Below, one piece after another: positions 1 through 11,502 of a stretch of 64,000 nt of DNA. The stretch's first letter is position 1, and every line of letters starts with the position of its first letter. The notes below the pieces were generated by a model, which worked only from the letters and a program-made list of their open reading frames with translations, was not told where the DNA came from and did no database searches. Source of the stretch: Tethya wilhelma (lineage: Eukaryota; Porifera; Demospongiae; Tethyida; Tethyidae); assembly GCA_964030475.1 (NCBI GenBank), contig CAXIPT010000002.1, forward strand, positions 15,428,590-15,492,589. The letters run 5' to 3'. Made by a program: the position numbers and the translations under genes.

Positions 1-1040
1 CTCTTTTATGTACATAATGCTGAACGCTGCAAAAAAAACAACAACAAAAAATCATCTTATAGTACAGGAGCTGATCCTATACTATTGTTTTCTGTATAGG
101 GGAAATTGGCTTAAAGTTCTATGGGTGGCTTCGTGACAAAAATCACCAAATTGAATGCGTACCAATATTTATATGCAGTACCATAGATTAAAGAGGGATT
201 GGAAATGGGGTGTGGTCAACGTCGTCAAGTTATACACGAGTGTACTAGTGAGATTGTGAAACTATTAATTAGTTATGCCTGACCAACTCCAAAGCATACT
301 AGTAACAGATTACATAATTATGTAAGATAATCCAGGAGTTCAAAAGAACCATTCGAGTATATCATTAGAAAGTTTTAATAACCCTACTACACCTTATTGT
401 ACAGCTGTAAATGACTGGATAACACTGGCCTGTATGTATTGTATACTACCCATACAATGTCACAATTACGAAAAACTGTTTTTAGAGTGTCTCATGTTAT
501 AGTTCTGATTTTCGCATACTATACATACACTGTAAACTAGTTGCACGCTTTAGCATTATAATGCATACTAGCCAAGCTTTAATGTAAAGTAAAGAAAAGA
601 ATATCACGTGGATAGACTTACCACGTGATATTCCAGCATTAACTTTTCAATGGATCCACCGTGACAACAGAATTTTCTTTGAAGTGCAAATCTGTTTCGC
701 CTTTCCACAGTATCACTATGTAGAAACCCATGCATATAGGAAAATCAACTAGATTTTTCCTATATTTCCATTGTAATTTGTTATGCTTATAGGAAACATG
801 CATGCAATTTCCCACATACATGAGTAGGAACATGATAGCTATGCACTTACAAGTTCCTAGTCATGTGCATACATAAATCAATAGCCCGTGCAGTTTGATT
901 TTGTCATTTCTTATTCAGTTTACATAGTGTCAGTCTATAGTTAGTCACATAACATTTGCTTGCTTGAAGAAGCTTTTTTCATCAAGTTGAACTCTAGATC
1001 TAAGAAAGTGTGGTTTTCAAACTGCATGTGCTATATACAG
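1..1040. other. intergenic, no gene seen
   Basis: AT-rich sequence without a convincing coding exon on either strand. The only notable structure is the short hairpin at 600-632. Confidence 0.6.
600..632. repeat. perfect 12-bp inverted repeat (hairpin)
   Basis: Arms 600-611 and 621-632 are perfect reverse complements (AATATCACGTGG / CCACGTGATATT) around a 9-base loop. Each arm holds a CACGTG E-box core. It could be a remnant of a foldback element or a paired binding site. Confidence 0.7.
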
Positions 1041-1048
1041 AGAGGATC

Positions 1049-1843
1049 ATGTCAACTACTATTCATTCTAGCCTAAGTTTTCTGGATGAAGTCAGTCTAA
1101 AGGATAGACTGACTGATATGAGGAAAAAAGGAGGTCTTGATCTGGTTGAACCAAAGGAGAGCCTAAGACAGCAGCCCAAGTGAGTTATTTAGCAATATCA
1201 ATTTTATCTGAGCTCTTGGTTTGAATATTAGCCATGTATAGAGCCCACAAGCTTAATTGTATATCAATTTTACTCGTGACACTATGTAAGCATGCATGTG
1301 CATAGTTTTTTTATGTGAATCTACACTGTTATTACTCCAATGTTGTAAGCTATAGCCATATAATTATAATTTTCCCCCTGTTCTAGACAAATGTACATCA
1401 CTATTGTAAATGCGACTCAGTTTGACCTCCACTACTGCAACAGCTGGTTCAAGTATGGATCTCTGACCTCACAGCCTTCCTTCATAATTTCATCTTTCTC
1501 CAAGTCTGCCTTTGCTGCAGCTTCTTGTCAGACTGATACTAGTGATAGTATAACTGGTGTACTCCTGTTCAGCATCACCATTCCCTCTGATACCAAGCAC
1601 TCCCACAATGGAAGGCTACCCATGGCACTATTCTTCTCTGTCCCCTCAACTGGTCCTTGTACTCTCTATGGTGAATTCACTGAAGACAAGAGTGGTGTGT
1701 GGGAGAGGATAAACTGTGGTGATGACTCCTTGCATCATTCTAACCGCACCTGTACTGATCTTGGTGTTCACAAGACAGAGCTAGGGACAGAGGTGACAGT
1801 AAACTTCAACTGGAGTGTTCCCCAGGCTGTGAGGCCGAGGTGA
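1049..1843 (+). CDS. actinoporin-like protein, two exons
   Basis: Exons 1049-1179 and 1387-1843 join in frame (donor GTGAGT, acceptor CTAG) to give about 195 residues. The core has the order expected of the actinoporin / sea-anemone-cytotoxin-like fold: a beta strand ending in an Asn-x-Thr, an aromatic strand with a Gly after it, a Pro-x-Ile loop, a GVLLF strand, and a strand reading MALFFSVP that resembles the family's membrane-lipid-binding region. Known members bind sphingomyelin and form pores; related animal proteins of unknown role also exist. No signal peptide is visible: the N-terminus is polar and charged (SLKDRLTDMRKKGG). Extra cysteines are present. The family call is from recalled motifs only, and lytic activity cannot be read from the sequence. 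It could instead be a non-toxic relative. Confidence 0.55.
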
Positions 1844-1849
1844 CTCTTA

Positions 1850-2225
1850 CCCAGTTCTCCCATGACCTGTGTACTTGTGCAATGATGGAAGAGCAGAGTC
1901 TTTCTTATGACACTTCATCTGCTGTGAACTATAAAACATTGCTATAAACTTTTGTATCAATAGGCTTAGCAAACTGAGTGTATGTATGTGTGTGGAATTC
2001 TCTTGGTAATATTAGTTATAGTGTATTTAAATTTTTTGGTGTGATGTTTTACAAGTATGGCTGGAAATATTGACGGAGATTGTAATTTGACAGATTCATG
2101 GTTAAGATCCAAATCGTCAAATTTAAGTCTGCTAAAATTTGGCCACTGTATGTGCACAAGCAAACTGTCAAATTTATATTCATCAATATATCTATAGATA
2201 TGACATGTTATCTCAACATTATTGC
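1850..2225. other. intergenic, no gene seen
   Basis: AT-rich 3' flank of the actinoporin-like gene. No coding exon or recognisable repeat was seen before the RRP12 remnant. Confidence 0.5.
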
Positions 2226-2639
2226 AGATTGAGCTGTCTTATCAGCGGTTCCCTTGCAACTTGATATGGAAGGTGGATCACATCATTCACATGACTTCCC
2301 TTGGAGCTGGATGCTGCCAGTGCTGAAAGACTACACTAAGCACACAGAGTTATCCATTTTCACAGAGGCCCTCTTGCCACTGATTGCAAGACTACATGCA
2401 GGCACAAGGTAACATCAACTGGTATGTGGTCACTCTTGTTGAAGTACTAGTCCACTACTGTCGCTGGCATGAGGTCTGGAGTTGTGCTCATCTTTATTCT
2501 CCACTGTCTATTTATAGGTTATCTTGTGCACAAAAGAAGTAAATGAGAAGGCAAGGGTGATGTCGTTTAAGATCCTCATCAACCTGGGCTATGCTGCACA
2601 AAGATGCTAATCAAAAAGTGCGGAAGGTAAGGAAGTGTA

Positions 2640-2925
2640 TTTAACCACAAGAACAATAATTTTATGTAAAGCATTTACATTTGTAGGTAAATTGAGTTAC
2701 ATACACTGAATAAATAATCAGATTATGCTGTAATCTCTTCTTGGATAAAGCAGAGTGTTTAATATTTTTTTACTATGCTCGTCGATCCACTTCTGCGTTT
2801 GTCCCCACCAAACCAATTGGTGAATGCCTCTTTAAGACTAGGGCATGTTAGAATCTTGTTGTAGAGCATGCAGACATGGGTTCCTGCATGCTTTCCTTCT
2901 GCGAGAGCACTGATCATTTATGTTC
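2640..2925. other. spacer between RRP12 pieces and LINE
   Basis: A donor-like GTAAGG follows the second RRP12 piece at about 2634. The rest shows no clear coding signal. Its right part may already belong to the decayed LINE. Confidence 0.4.
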
Positions 2926-2929
2926 TCTT

Positions 2930-5900
2930 GAGATATTTCATCTGATTTTAATTCTGTTGGTGTGAGTGGTGGTATGATTGATAGTGAGCTGATTTCAGGT
3001 TGCCCATAATTATGGTGGCTGTGCTATTTTATTTCGTAACTCTCTCTATGGCTCTGTTATAGATTAGATTTATATTCCAAAAGATTTTGTGCTATTTCTT
3101 TGTCTCAATCTAATTATATCACTACCCTCTCGCATACAACACTTTTTTGTAAATGTGCATGCATATATATGCATGCCAATTAACTATAACTATGGTAATC
3201 TTGATTCGGAGCTTGAGTATAATGATACTGTCTCTAAGCTTAACTGAAGGCTCTCTACTCTCTCAAACTTTTGACAACTTGGTCATTGTGAGTGACTTCA
3301 ATATTGATTTCTCCAATTCTGGTCCAAGCCTTCACATTTTCATGGCCAATCTTGACCTGGTGGTGGTTGACTCTCAGGATCAACCGCTTACAGAAGAGAG
3401 GGCCTGTCTGCTTTCTCTTGACCTGATCATATTCTCTGTCTCTCTCAGTACAGTAATCTTGTTAAGAGCGTTTCTGGTAACATCATCACATATAAGGATC
3501 GAATTCGAATACTTAAAGAATAGTGGGAGATGATCAGAAAAATTCTCAACACTATCCTTACAGTTCATCATCTAACATAAGTCACGCTACCTGAGTCACA
3601 AATGAATTACACCATATGTGTCTGTGGATTGGAGGAACAGAGACTGACTCTAGTAACTATTGTGATTTCTGAGCTCTCATCTATCATCTATCATACGTAC
3701 GGTAGTACGCCGGTATAGTAGGAATGGGCCGTATGTCCCATAGACACAATACAAAATGTTTATGATCATAAAAATCTAGCAAAACAAAATTAAACCTTTA
3801 AACTTGCTCAGAGGCTCTCACTGACAGATTATCAATTGCCTGCAAGGCCTAAAACTCACAAAAACTTTCCTCGGCACTCGTAGAGAGCGATAGTGGGAAG
3901 CCACCATAGTGTCATTTTTGTTCTGCTAACGTACTTACTTACTTACTTACTTACTTCCTAACTGACTTACTTGAAAAGGATTTCCAGAGAACCAGAATGT
4001 GTTGAGCCAACTTTGACAGCACAAAGTAAGTTCTTTTCATAGGTACTACATTCCTTGATACTCGTTTTCATCACAAATAAGCCTAAACAAAAACTAGAAA
4101 GCTTTGAAACTTAGTGTATAAATTCATGTACAACAATTCAGCCATCTTTGTAGGTAGAGTTCAGAGGTCATTATCCACGTGGCATTATTATGCGCATGCG
4201 CATGCGCATTAGCCTCTTCCAGCATTATGAAGTGCATGTAGGTCTACTACTCAAGCTTTTTGTATAGACTAATCAGTCTCTGGTAGTCTCCCCACTGTAG
4301 TGTTGAAAAAAGTGAATGAACAAGTAGTAAAAATTTCAAAAAAATTAGTAGTGTAGGAATGGGCAGTGCGGTAAAAAGTATTGGAACAAGGCGTGTCTCA
4401 ATTTCGGCACATGACTACTTCATTTTTTTATACCCAACTCTTGGCTGGCAGTCCAGTTTAAGTTACCTGTCTGCTATGGTTTGATCCACTGCTTAGCTTA
4501 TAGTAGAAATTTGAACCAATGCAATAAGCTATGGCACTATTGTACATTGCATTTATGACACTTATAGGATCCTTACAAGTGATCAAGAATAAAAATGAAG
4601 TAGTCATGTGCCGAAATTGAGACACGCCTTGTTCCAATACTTTTTACCGCACTGCCCATTCCTACACTACTAATTTTTTTGAAATTTTTACTACTTGTAT
4701 ATACCTGAGTCAGTATATTAGTGTTGTGACCCTCAGTGCATTCTCACCAGTCTTCTCTTGCTAAGGCTTTGATAAGGTACTTGATGCCATCTTGCTTCTG
4801 ACTCTTGCCTGCAGGGTCGTGCCTGGCTGGAATGAGATGGCTCATGATCTTTGAGCCTCTGCACAGTTTTGGCACCATGCCGATGGTTGGATTCTGGCTG
4901 CTCCTCTTCCAGTGTTTTTTTTTTCAAATCAAGAAACATGCACTCTTCAAATATAAGGTTCATCTGCTTAAGAGACAGATTGAGCATAAAATTATATCAA
5001 GTGTGAAAGCATGGCTCAGCACTATCCAATTCTTGCCAGGGAGATTTTCGGAATGCAGTTCATAAAATGCACAAGCTCTCTAATTGATCTCACTCTACCA
5101 CTTGTCCTGTTGATGGTCTATCCAGTGAAGCTGATATTTCACCTATGTTTTCCCAAAAGATTTTGGATATCCTTAATTCTGACTCTAATGTTGATGCGTT
5201 GTCTTTGTCAGAACAGCTGAATGCTTCATTGTTGGCATCTGATCTCTCTCATGTAGTGTCATGTCACACTCCACAGTCAGTGAGGCTTTGACTCATTTGA
5301 AGCCTGGGAAATCTGATGGCTCTTCCCTTTCCTCGAACCATTTCATTACTGCTTCCTCTGTCTTGGCAGAGTGCCCAAGCCGTCTGCATGTTTACTGCCT
5401 GTTTGAGGCATGGTTATATCCTGCCTTGTGTGAGGGACTGCACGTTACAACTGATTCTTAATCCTATAATAAGTTGTCTTTTTGCTCTGACAATTATACA
5501 GACCAATTGCTCTTGCTCCAACTCTAAGTAAGCTCTTTGAGTGGCACATTTTATTTTCATGTGGTGATGCTTTCTTCATGTACCTCTGCTCTCCAGTTCA
5601 ACTTTAAGCCTGGTCTTTCGACTGAGCTTTGTACAGGTCTTGTTAAGAATGTTCTTACCCAGTATTGCTTTAATGGTTCACCTGTCTATGGCTACTTCTT
5701 GGATGCCTCCAAGGCTTTTGATCGGGTTAGCCATGCTAAGTTGTTTAACAAACTACTTGATCGAATCTCCCTCCTGTCATTATGCATTTTTTGCTACATT
5801 GGTACACTGATCAAAAGTCTCATGTTCTCAGCTGGAGCAGTATATACTCTGTCCAGTCCTATAACAGTTAACAATGGTGTGAGGCAGGGCGGTGTGCTCT

Positions 5901-6685
5901 CTCCAATTTTTTATTCATTGATGAACTCCTCTCATGTCTTAAGTCTCATGGTGTTGGTTGCCACTGGAATCATCACTATGCTGGTGCTGTCTATTCTGCA
6001 GACGACATTGTCCTACTGGCACCTTTGGCATCAACTCTGAGGTTCATGCTTAGAATTTGCTCTGACTTTGCCTCTAGTCACTCTCTTATCTTCAATCTGA
6101 GTAAAACCCAGCTTGTGAGATTCTCTACATCTTGTGATCTGAAGTTAACAGTCAAGTCCACCTCCTGTCTTTATTTAGTGGCCATCAGCTCTGCCTGTCA
6201 CAAATCTGCCAAACATCTAGGTCATGATCTGAGGTCTGATTTGTTAGATGATGATGATATATCTGCACTTCAACTGCATGTTCAGTCTCTTCTGTGCTGC
6301 TAATCCTTGAGCAGTGCATGCAATCGAAGTGTCATTTAATAATATGCTCAGAAAAATCTGGTCTTTACCTCGCACATGCCATACTAGTATTCTTCATTGT
6401 GTCAGTGGACTTCAAAGCATTTATAACATTGTTCTTCTTCAGTCACATAATATTTTTTGAGCTGCTCTATCTTCTAACTGTTCTTAAAAGATGTTCTCTA
6501 GATCTCGATCTAGATCTCTGACTCATGCCGCAATCTTGCTGCTATACTTCTGTTGGCTTAAATGATCTATTTGGCTCTAATCTTCAGCGATCCTATAATG
6601 AAGGTGACAGACTATGTGCTGACTTCATTAGGACTATTAAACTTAATCGTAACTCTATCTCTGACTTTGAACTAATGTGAACTCT
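2930..6685 (+). mobile_element. decayed non-LTR retrotransposon (LINE) with endonuclease and RT
   Basis: Translation in shifting frames gives an APE-type endonuclease remnant. It has a YGGCAILFRNSL strand near 3010-3055 and an NLVIVSDFNIDF piece followed by FMANLDLVVVD near 3280-3370. A reverse transcriptase follows: an LINE-typical PGWNEMAHDL linker near 4820, ALTHLKPGKSDG near 5290, the palm piece YFLDASKAFDRVSH near 5690-5735, GVRQGGVLSP near 5880, and a frameshifted ADDIVLLAPLAS near 6000, with a C-terminal NLSKTQLVRF. Stops and frameshifts are everywhere, so the element is dead. It is interrupted by a foldback DNA element at 3716-4695. The CR1/Jockey-like clade assignment is uncertain. 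Confidence 0.75.
3716..4695 (-). mobile_element. foldback DNA element, copy A (family of four)
   Basis: A copy of about 980 bp. The right part (4325-4695) is a hairpin whose arms carry the motif GTAGGAATGGGCAGTGC next to AGTAGTAAAAATTTC. The left end reads TAGTAGGAATGGGCC. It shares sequence with 25492-26237, 41492-42151 and 55053-56053 and is inverted relative to the last three. It has no coding capacity, which fits a non-autonomous DNA transposon. It holds a GCGCATGCGCATGCGC run at about 4192-4208 and a (ACTT)n stretch near 3930-3955. It lies inside the LINE remnant, so it inserted later. Confidence 0.75.
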
Positions 6686-6689
6686 TACC

Positions 6690-7650
6690 GGGTATAGGTG
6701 ATTAGATACTATCCAGGTATGACATTGTGTAAGTTTCAAATTCACTGGCCATCCACACCATGTTTGTCTGCCCCTGTCAACAACAACCTTTATCAAAGCA
6801 ATCCAATCACTAGAACTACTTTGACCTGATATTTGGATGGAGCCTTTGATCACTGATCAGTAATCATTGCCACTTAGTGCTATCATAGTGCGATAGTTGT
6901 ACAGCTATGGATAACAGCCTATGGCTGTACAGTTTTCAGCTCTGGCTCTGAAGTTAATTAAGCACATATAAAAGTTATTTCATTTAAAAGAACAGAGTTA
7001 TAACTACGATTAAAGTGTTACACTGTCTTGACTGATCTGCACATAGTCTGCACAGAAGCTCCGACTTGAGAACTTTCAGCTGATACAGACCGTGGCAAAG
7101 TGAGAGCCAATAGGTAGGGATTCCGAGCGATTGATATGCCAACACCAAACAGGCTATATCTTCGAAGCCGTTACAGATATTTACAATCAACAAACAGCCG
7201 CTAATAGCTGGGTAAATTCTCTACAATCTGAGCAGTACCAAAGAATTTCTGAGACTAACAAAAATTAGGCCTGCGCGTTTTCTTACATAGGAAGTTTGTA
7301 TGGAAAAAATCAAACTGATACGTACAATTCGAACAGTTTGAGCTAGTCTAAATCAACTCACACAGCTAGCTTGGCTTTACCATAAGCTATCTTTTGGTAC
7401 CAAAATGTTACAATTGCATCCTGGGGTCTAGCTCCGCATTCAATGGAATTTCAAGTTGCCACGGTGGCGTCCGGAATCCCTACAATAGGGCCAAGACAAA
7501 GAGCTTTAGTTCCATTATATGATCTCCTTCACTGATGTATATCTCGCTCTCCTCAGGCTCTAGACTAGCTCTGGCTCTGGCTCTGAAGCTGCTACAATCA
7601 CATCAACCTCAACTTGATAACGTCCCCGCACTATACCTACGGCGGCGAGG
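6690..7650. other. non-coding, diverged repeat segment
   Basis: No gene was seen. Part of this stretch (about 7050-7560; for example GAGAGCCAATA and GACAAAGA-CTTTA-GTTCC pieces) is repeated in diverged form at 9120-9290, on the other side of the CBM21 gene. The two may be relics of one element flanking the gene. Confidence 0.4.
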
Positions 7651-7695
7651 TTCATAGTTCACGAATCTCCTAAGCTCCACCCCTTCTCCAAGGTG

Positions 7696-7735
7696 ACGCG
7701 CGCGCGAAGTGAGCGCGCGCGAAGTGAGCGCGCGT
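7696..7735. repeat. short GC-rich tandem repeat
   Basis: Two near-identical units of GCGCGCGCGAAGTGAG stand in a strongly GC/CG-rich patch about 300 bp upstream of the CBM21 gene, within an otherwise AT-rich area. Confidence 0.7.
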
Positions 7736-7769
7736 ATGTACATGTACGCGGTACGCGGTCGCATGCGTG

Positions 7770-7787
7770 ACGCTGCGCATGCGCAAT
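7770..7787. promoter_or_regulatory. NRF-1-like palindromic motif in CBM21 promoter
   Basis: The sequence CTGCGCATGCGCAA contains the GCGCATGCGC core of the animal NRF-1 site, about 250 bp before the start codon at 8031. The match is seen; its function is inference. Confidence 0.45.
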
Positions 7788-8030
7788 GTGCGAGTGCAGT
7801 GTGCATGTGCTTGGCGTCTTACGATTATTGACGTGAGACGCCATAGTACATTCATTTATAAACAGCTAACAAGCTACCAGTCTTCATTTTGGTGAAGATA
7901 TTCTCCATTCACCATTGAGCATTTAGCTGTCTCAACAATAACATTCATTGATTTATTGTTCGTGCAAGTTTGCCTGTAGCTACTGATTATTGAAAATTGA
8001 GCAAGAATTATCTACTACCAGAAACTAAAA

Positions 8031-8924
8031 ATGGTTAAGATTTGGAAAAGTATCTGCTCTACTCTGAGGAAAATCTTCAGGAGGAAACGTGGCCAGAAAA
8101 CGAAACTCTTAGAGGATATTACCGAGAAGCAACAACCTGCCGTTGAAGGAACTAGCTACAGTAGATCCATTGATCATGAGGAGGAGCCTACTGTACAACC
8201 ACTGCCACTCAGTGACAGTCAGGAGACTATATTTGAAGTCACTACAGTGACAGTATATGCTGAAGTGCATCCGCAAGAAAGTCAAGACTCTATTGCTGAA
8301 CAAGAAAATGTCGTAGTGTCTGGCACTCCATCATCAAGTTCAGTCTCTGAAACGAAACCCACTGCAAGTACTTCAGTTGAAGACTCAACTGCTGTACCAC
8401 TAAAGGAGATTTCACAGCCGTGTGTTCAGGCTGTTTCTTCAAGCTCAGAAGAAAAATTAACTGAGCTTGAGAGTGAACCTAGCAGCAAAGAAGGCAAAAG
8501 CTTTGTTACAAGTGAAGGTTCAATGTGCTTCCCTAATTCAAGCTCTTCATCCTGTTACCACAGTGGAACAGACAGTGAAGACTGTGAAGAGGACGATTTT
8601 GAAGGAAATGTGCATCTTTCCTTCGTAGAGTGGCTACAAGACTGCCACCAAATCTGGGGTCGTGTAAAAGTCAGAAACTTCCCTGGAGAGAAGAAACAAG
8701 TGTTTGTTCGTTGGACCAGTAACAACTGGTCATCATACACAGACACACAAGGAGTCACCGCAGCAAGTGGTGATAAGAAACTCTGTTGTACATACACATT
8801 TGAGATTCCTGTACATGAAGAAGGTGCAGACTCTGTTGAATTTGCTGTTGCTTACGAAGTTGATGGAAACTTCTATTGGGACAACAACAGCTACAAGAAC
8901 TACAATGTTTCAGTTCAAGTGTAA
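8031..8924 (+). CDS. intronless CBM21-domain protein, PP1 glycogen-targeting subunit-like
   Basis: A single exon of 297 residues. The N-terminus is basic (RRKRGQKTK), followed by about 150 residues of Ser/Glu-rich low complexity. The C-terminal ~105 residues form a CBM21 carbohydrate-binding module: IWGRVKVRNFPGEKKQVFVRW, then SYTDTQGV, and the signature VEFAVAYEVDG...YWDNNSYKNYNV. CBM21 proteins of the PPP1R3 family bring protein phosphatase 1 to glycogen and so activate glycogen synthase. I could not find a canonical RVxF PP1-docking motif, so PP1 binding is unproven. The lack of introns in an intron-rich genome, and its position between exons of the RRP12 remnant, suggest a retrocopy that stayed intact. 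The start at 8031 is the first Met of the frame. Confidence 0.8.
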   Translation: MVKIWKSICSTLRKIFRRKRGQKTKLLEDITEKQQPAVEGTSYSRSIDHEEEPTVQPLPLSDSQETIFEVTTVTVYAEVHPQESQDSIAEQENVVVSGTPSSSSVSETKPTASTSVEDSTAVPLKEISQPCVQAVSSSSEEKLTELESEPSSKEGKSFVTSEGSMCFPNSSSSSCYHSGTDSEDCEEDDFEGNVHLSFVEWLQDCHQIWGRVKVRNFPGEKKQVFVRWTSNNWSSYTDTQGVTAASGDKKLCCTYTFEIPVHEEGADSVEFAVAYEVDGNFYWDNNSYKNYNVSVQV

Positions 8925-10749
8925 GCAGGCTCCCTGGCTCTCCTAGCTGCAGACAATTTATAATTAACTTATGTATTCATGGACTGATAAATATTTTTGT
9001 GTGTTTATCATGGTATTGTATTGTGTTCAAATGCTATACTTCATGATAAAAATTAATTATCATTCAACTTTACAAATCCATAATGTTACCACTGTATACA
9101 ACAACCTTTGTCGAAGCAAATCACCATGCAGAGCTTACAGCTGATTAATATACAGACATGACAATGTATGAGAGCCAATAAGGCCATGACAAAGAACTTT
9201 ATAGTTCCGCCTTATTATGATCTTTTTTCAGATATTTTGCTTCACTGATATCTCACTCTCTAATTTTCACTGATTATATCTTCCTAGATTCATCTATAAT
9301 TGGGTGAGCCGGAGCCTAATTTTCTTGTGTGCACATAAGGGACTGGCTATGCCAGACTAACACAATACAGTATTTATGATGGTAGTAATAAAATGATTTA
9401 TTTCTTATAGAGAGGCATTAAAAGACTATTTTGTCGTGATTCTTGCTGGACTGGCTGGTTACCCTCACATGGTATCTGCCACATTACTCTCCCTCTCCAG
9501 ACTGACGTATGATTTCCATGGTAAGGCAACTTAAAAAGGTTTTGTTATAGCTTTATAAACAATCCACGCTTTATCTCATTCTAGATCTCCTCCGTTTTGG
9601 ACACCACTCAGTCTGTTCTTGGAGGACACACACACTATATGAGCTTCTTGATTAGCTCAGTGGACAGGAGGAGCATCTTAGAGGAGAACAGGACATACAA
9701 AAGGCATAAACCAAAGTGAGTGGGTGCACATATGCATGGTTGTATTTAAAATGACAATAGTGTGATTTAGTGGTCACTGATCATGAGAAGTCAGAGAAGT
9801 TACCGTGTACACATATTATAGCTATGAAGAGAGTTGCTTCGCTTGGTATATAAGACCAGACCCAGTGAACTTCCTGGATCCAAGTGTGATACAAGTAGTA
9901 GGTAATGATGTAGAGATATCATTGTATGTGCACACAGTATACTATGTAGATGTATCTATTCTCTCTACAGCGACTGACCCAGCTAAGATGGGCTCTAGAA
10001 AGCCATCCAAGAATCCTTTTAGCATAAACAGAGGCAAGTTGGTCATTGATGATGATGATGAGGAGCTAGAGAAGACCTGATGCAGTCATGGAAGAGCAAC
10101 CAGATGACATGGAAGCTGATATGAGCAATGTATGTCCAATGTGTACATAGTACGACGTCGTGCATGCAAGGCTAAAGCTACTAAGTTAACATGGTAGCTT
10201 CAATTCGTACTATTTTGGAGTTTCTACTGTGAACCATGATGATGATGATGATGATGATTCTTGAAGGCTTTGACGCTGCTGCTGGTGATCAATCCAAGTC
10301 TACCGGTGGAGGTGGAGTTGGAATTCCATCGCAAGAACCCTCACAAACGAGATCATGACTTTGATTATGGGGCAGATTACAGATCTAACATTTTGTTGTG
10401 ACTGCTGTACTTCAAAGAGACTACATTGTGCATACATGCATGCTGCTTACAATGATTTTCACATGCACATAAATTACAATTCTATTTGACATCAACTGTA
10501 GATGTGAAGAAGATAGGCAAACCAGATCCTTATGCTTACTTGCCTCTCCTACAACACAAGTTGAACAGAAGAAAGAATGCTGCATGGTTTAACTGGACAG
10601 TTAATTGCTGGGATCATGAGTAAAGCCAAGAAAGGTTCTGCCTTGGGCAGAAAGCAGTTCATGAAGAGAAGATGCCATTAGTAATAAAGGCACTGATGGT
10701 GCATAAGCCTCGGCGCATATCACCAAAATGTGTAGTCTCACAGGCCAGA

Positions 10750-11500
10750 CATCAGACACACAAGAGCAATTAATCACTAATTGTACTCTTGTGCACAGTG
10801 TCATTCTTGTTTAGCTACCAATACATCTGGTGACTTGTCTGTCTACTCATAAACACTCAGTGCGGATGCTCATTTCACATTTATATTATAGTTTAACACT
10901 ACAAGACCAATGCTGATGATTCTATAGATCTATGATGATTCAGTTAGGACTCAAATCATGCTGCACTGAGCTAGTAGTGAGACTACAGACTGACTCAGTC
11001 ACTGACACCCATGAACACCGTGATCATTGCCGGGACTCTTCCAGTGAATAAGCCACTATCATGTATAGTTCTACAAAGTGGTGTGTTTTAATACCCTCAC
11101 TAAATTTAACTTACAAGACTCTTGCAAGCAGTTGAGTTACCTGTTCCAGCACCTGAGCCAAGCAAGTGTCAAGCGCAAGCAGCACAACTCCACTGTATTT
11201 CTAGATAACGCACACTGCAGGGGGCGTTCGAAGCTAAGCACTCAGAGAAGCACAAAAGCTAGCCTCAGATCTCAGAAACTACAGCGTTTTGCAAGATGCT
11301 AAATATAATATTTCAAGATAACTTCGATTCATGAACGTTAGTACCTTCCATTTCTCATGTAGAGTTGCCATTCTTCAGATTATCTCGTAACAGACAGACG
11401 CACACACAAAACGACTACCGTAACCCTCTGCACGTGCTATGCACGTGCCGAGGCTTAATAAATGCCTTGCAAGTTATTATGACTTTTTGATCATGTAATT
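10750..11500. other. intergenic with dispersed repeat
   Basis: No gene was seen. The segment at about 11310-11460 (TTCTTCAGATTA..., a CA-rich stretch, then CCCTCTGCACGTG...CACGTGCCGAGG) is similar to 56200-56370, which ends CTTTCGGCGTG...CACGCCGAGGG. It is therefore a dispersed repeat ending in a small hairpin. Confidence 0.5.
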
Positions 11501-11502
11501 GG

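Larger units (their letters stand above)
2228..10715 (+). pseudogene. RRP12: RRP12-like ribosome biogenesis gene, broken C-terminal remnant
   Basis: RRP12 is a HEAT-repeat factor for pre-40S/90S export and maturation. Pieces in order match its C-terminal third. At 2260-2409 a LLPxLxDxxxHTEL-like piece reads MLPVLKDYTKHTELSIF. At 2519-2610 comes VILCTKEVNEKAR. At 9413-9520 a piece reads YFVVILAGLAGYPHMVSAT. At 9855-10080 comes PVNFLDPSVIQ, followed by a basic then acidic stretch. At 10500-10715 a terminal piece reads GKPDPYAYLPL and KLNRRKNA, followed in another frame by HGLTGQLIAGIMSKAKKG and a stop. The N-terminal two thirds and several intervening segments are missing. There is a stop after the second piece and a frameshift near 10580. 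A LINE and a whole CBM21 gene lie between pieces two and three. A working copy presumably exists elsewhere, since RRP12 is essential in studied eukaryotes. Confidence 0.65.

Noticed and set aside
7609..7855. Overlapping minus-strand open frames rich in Arg/Ala
   Set aside because: They come from the CG-rich tandem repeat and promoter patch; three frames are open at once, which reflects composition.
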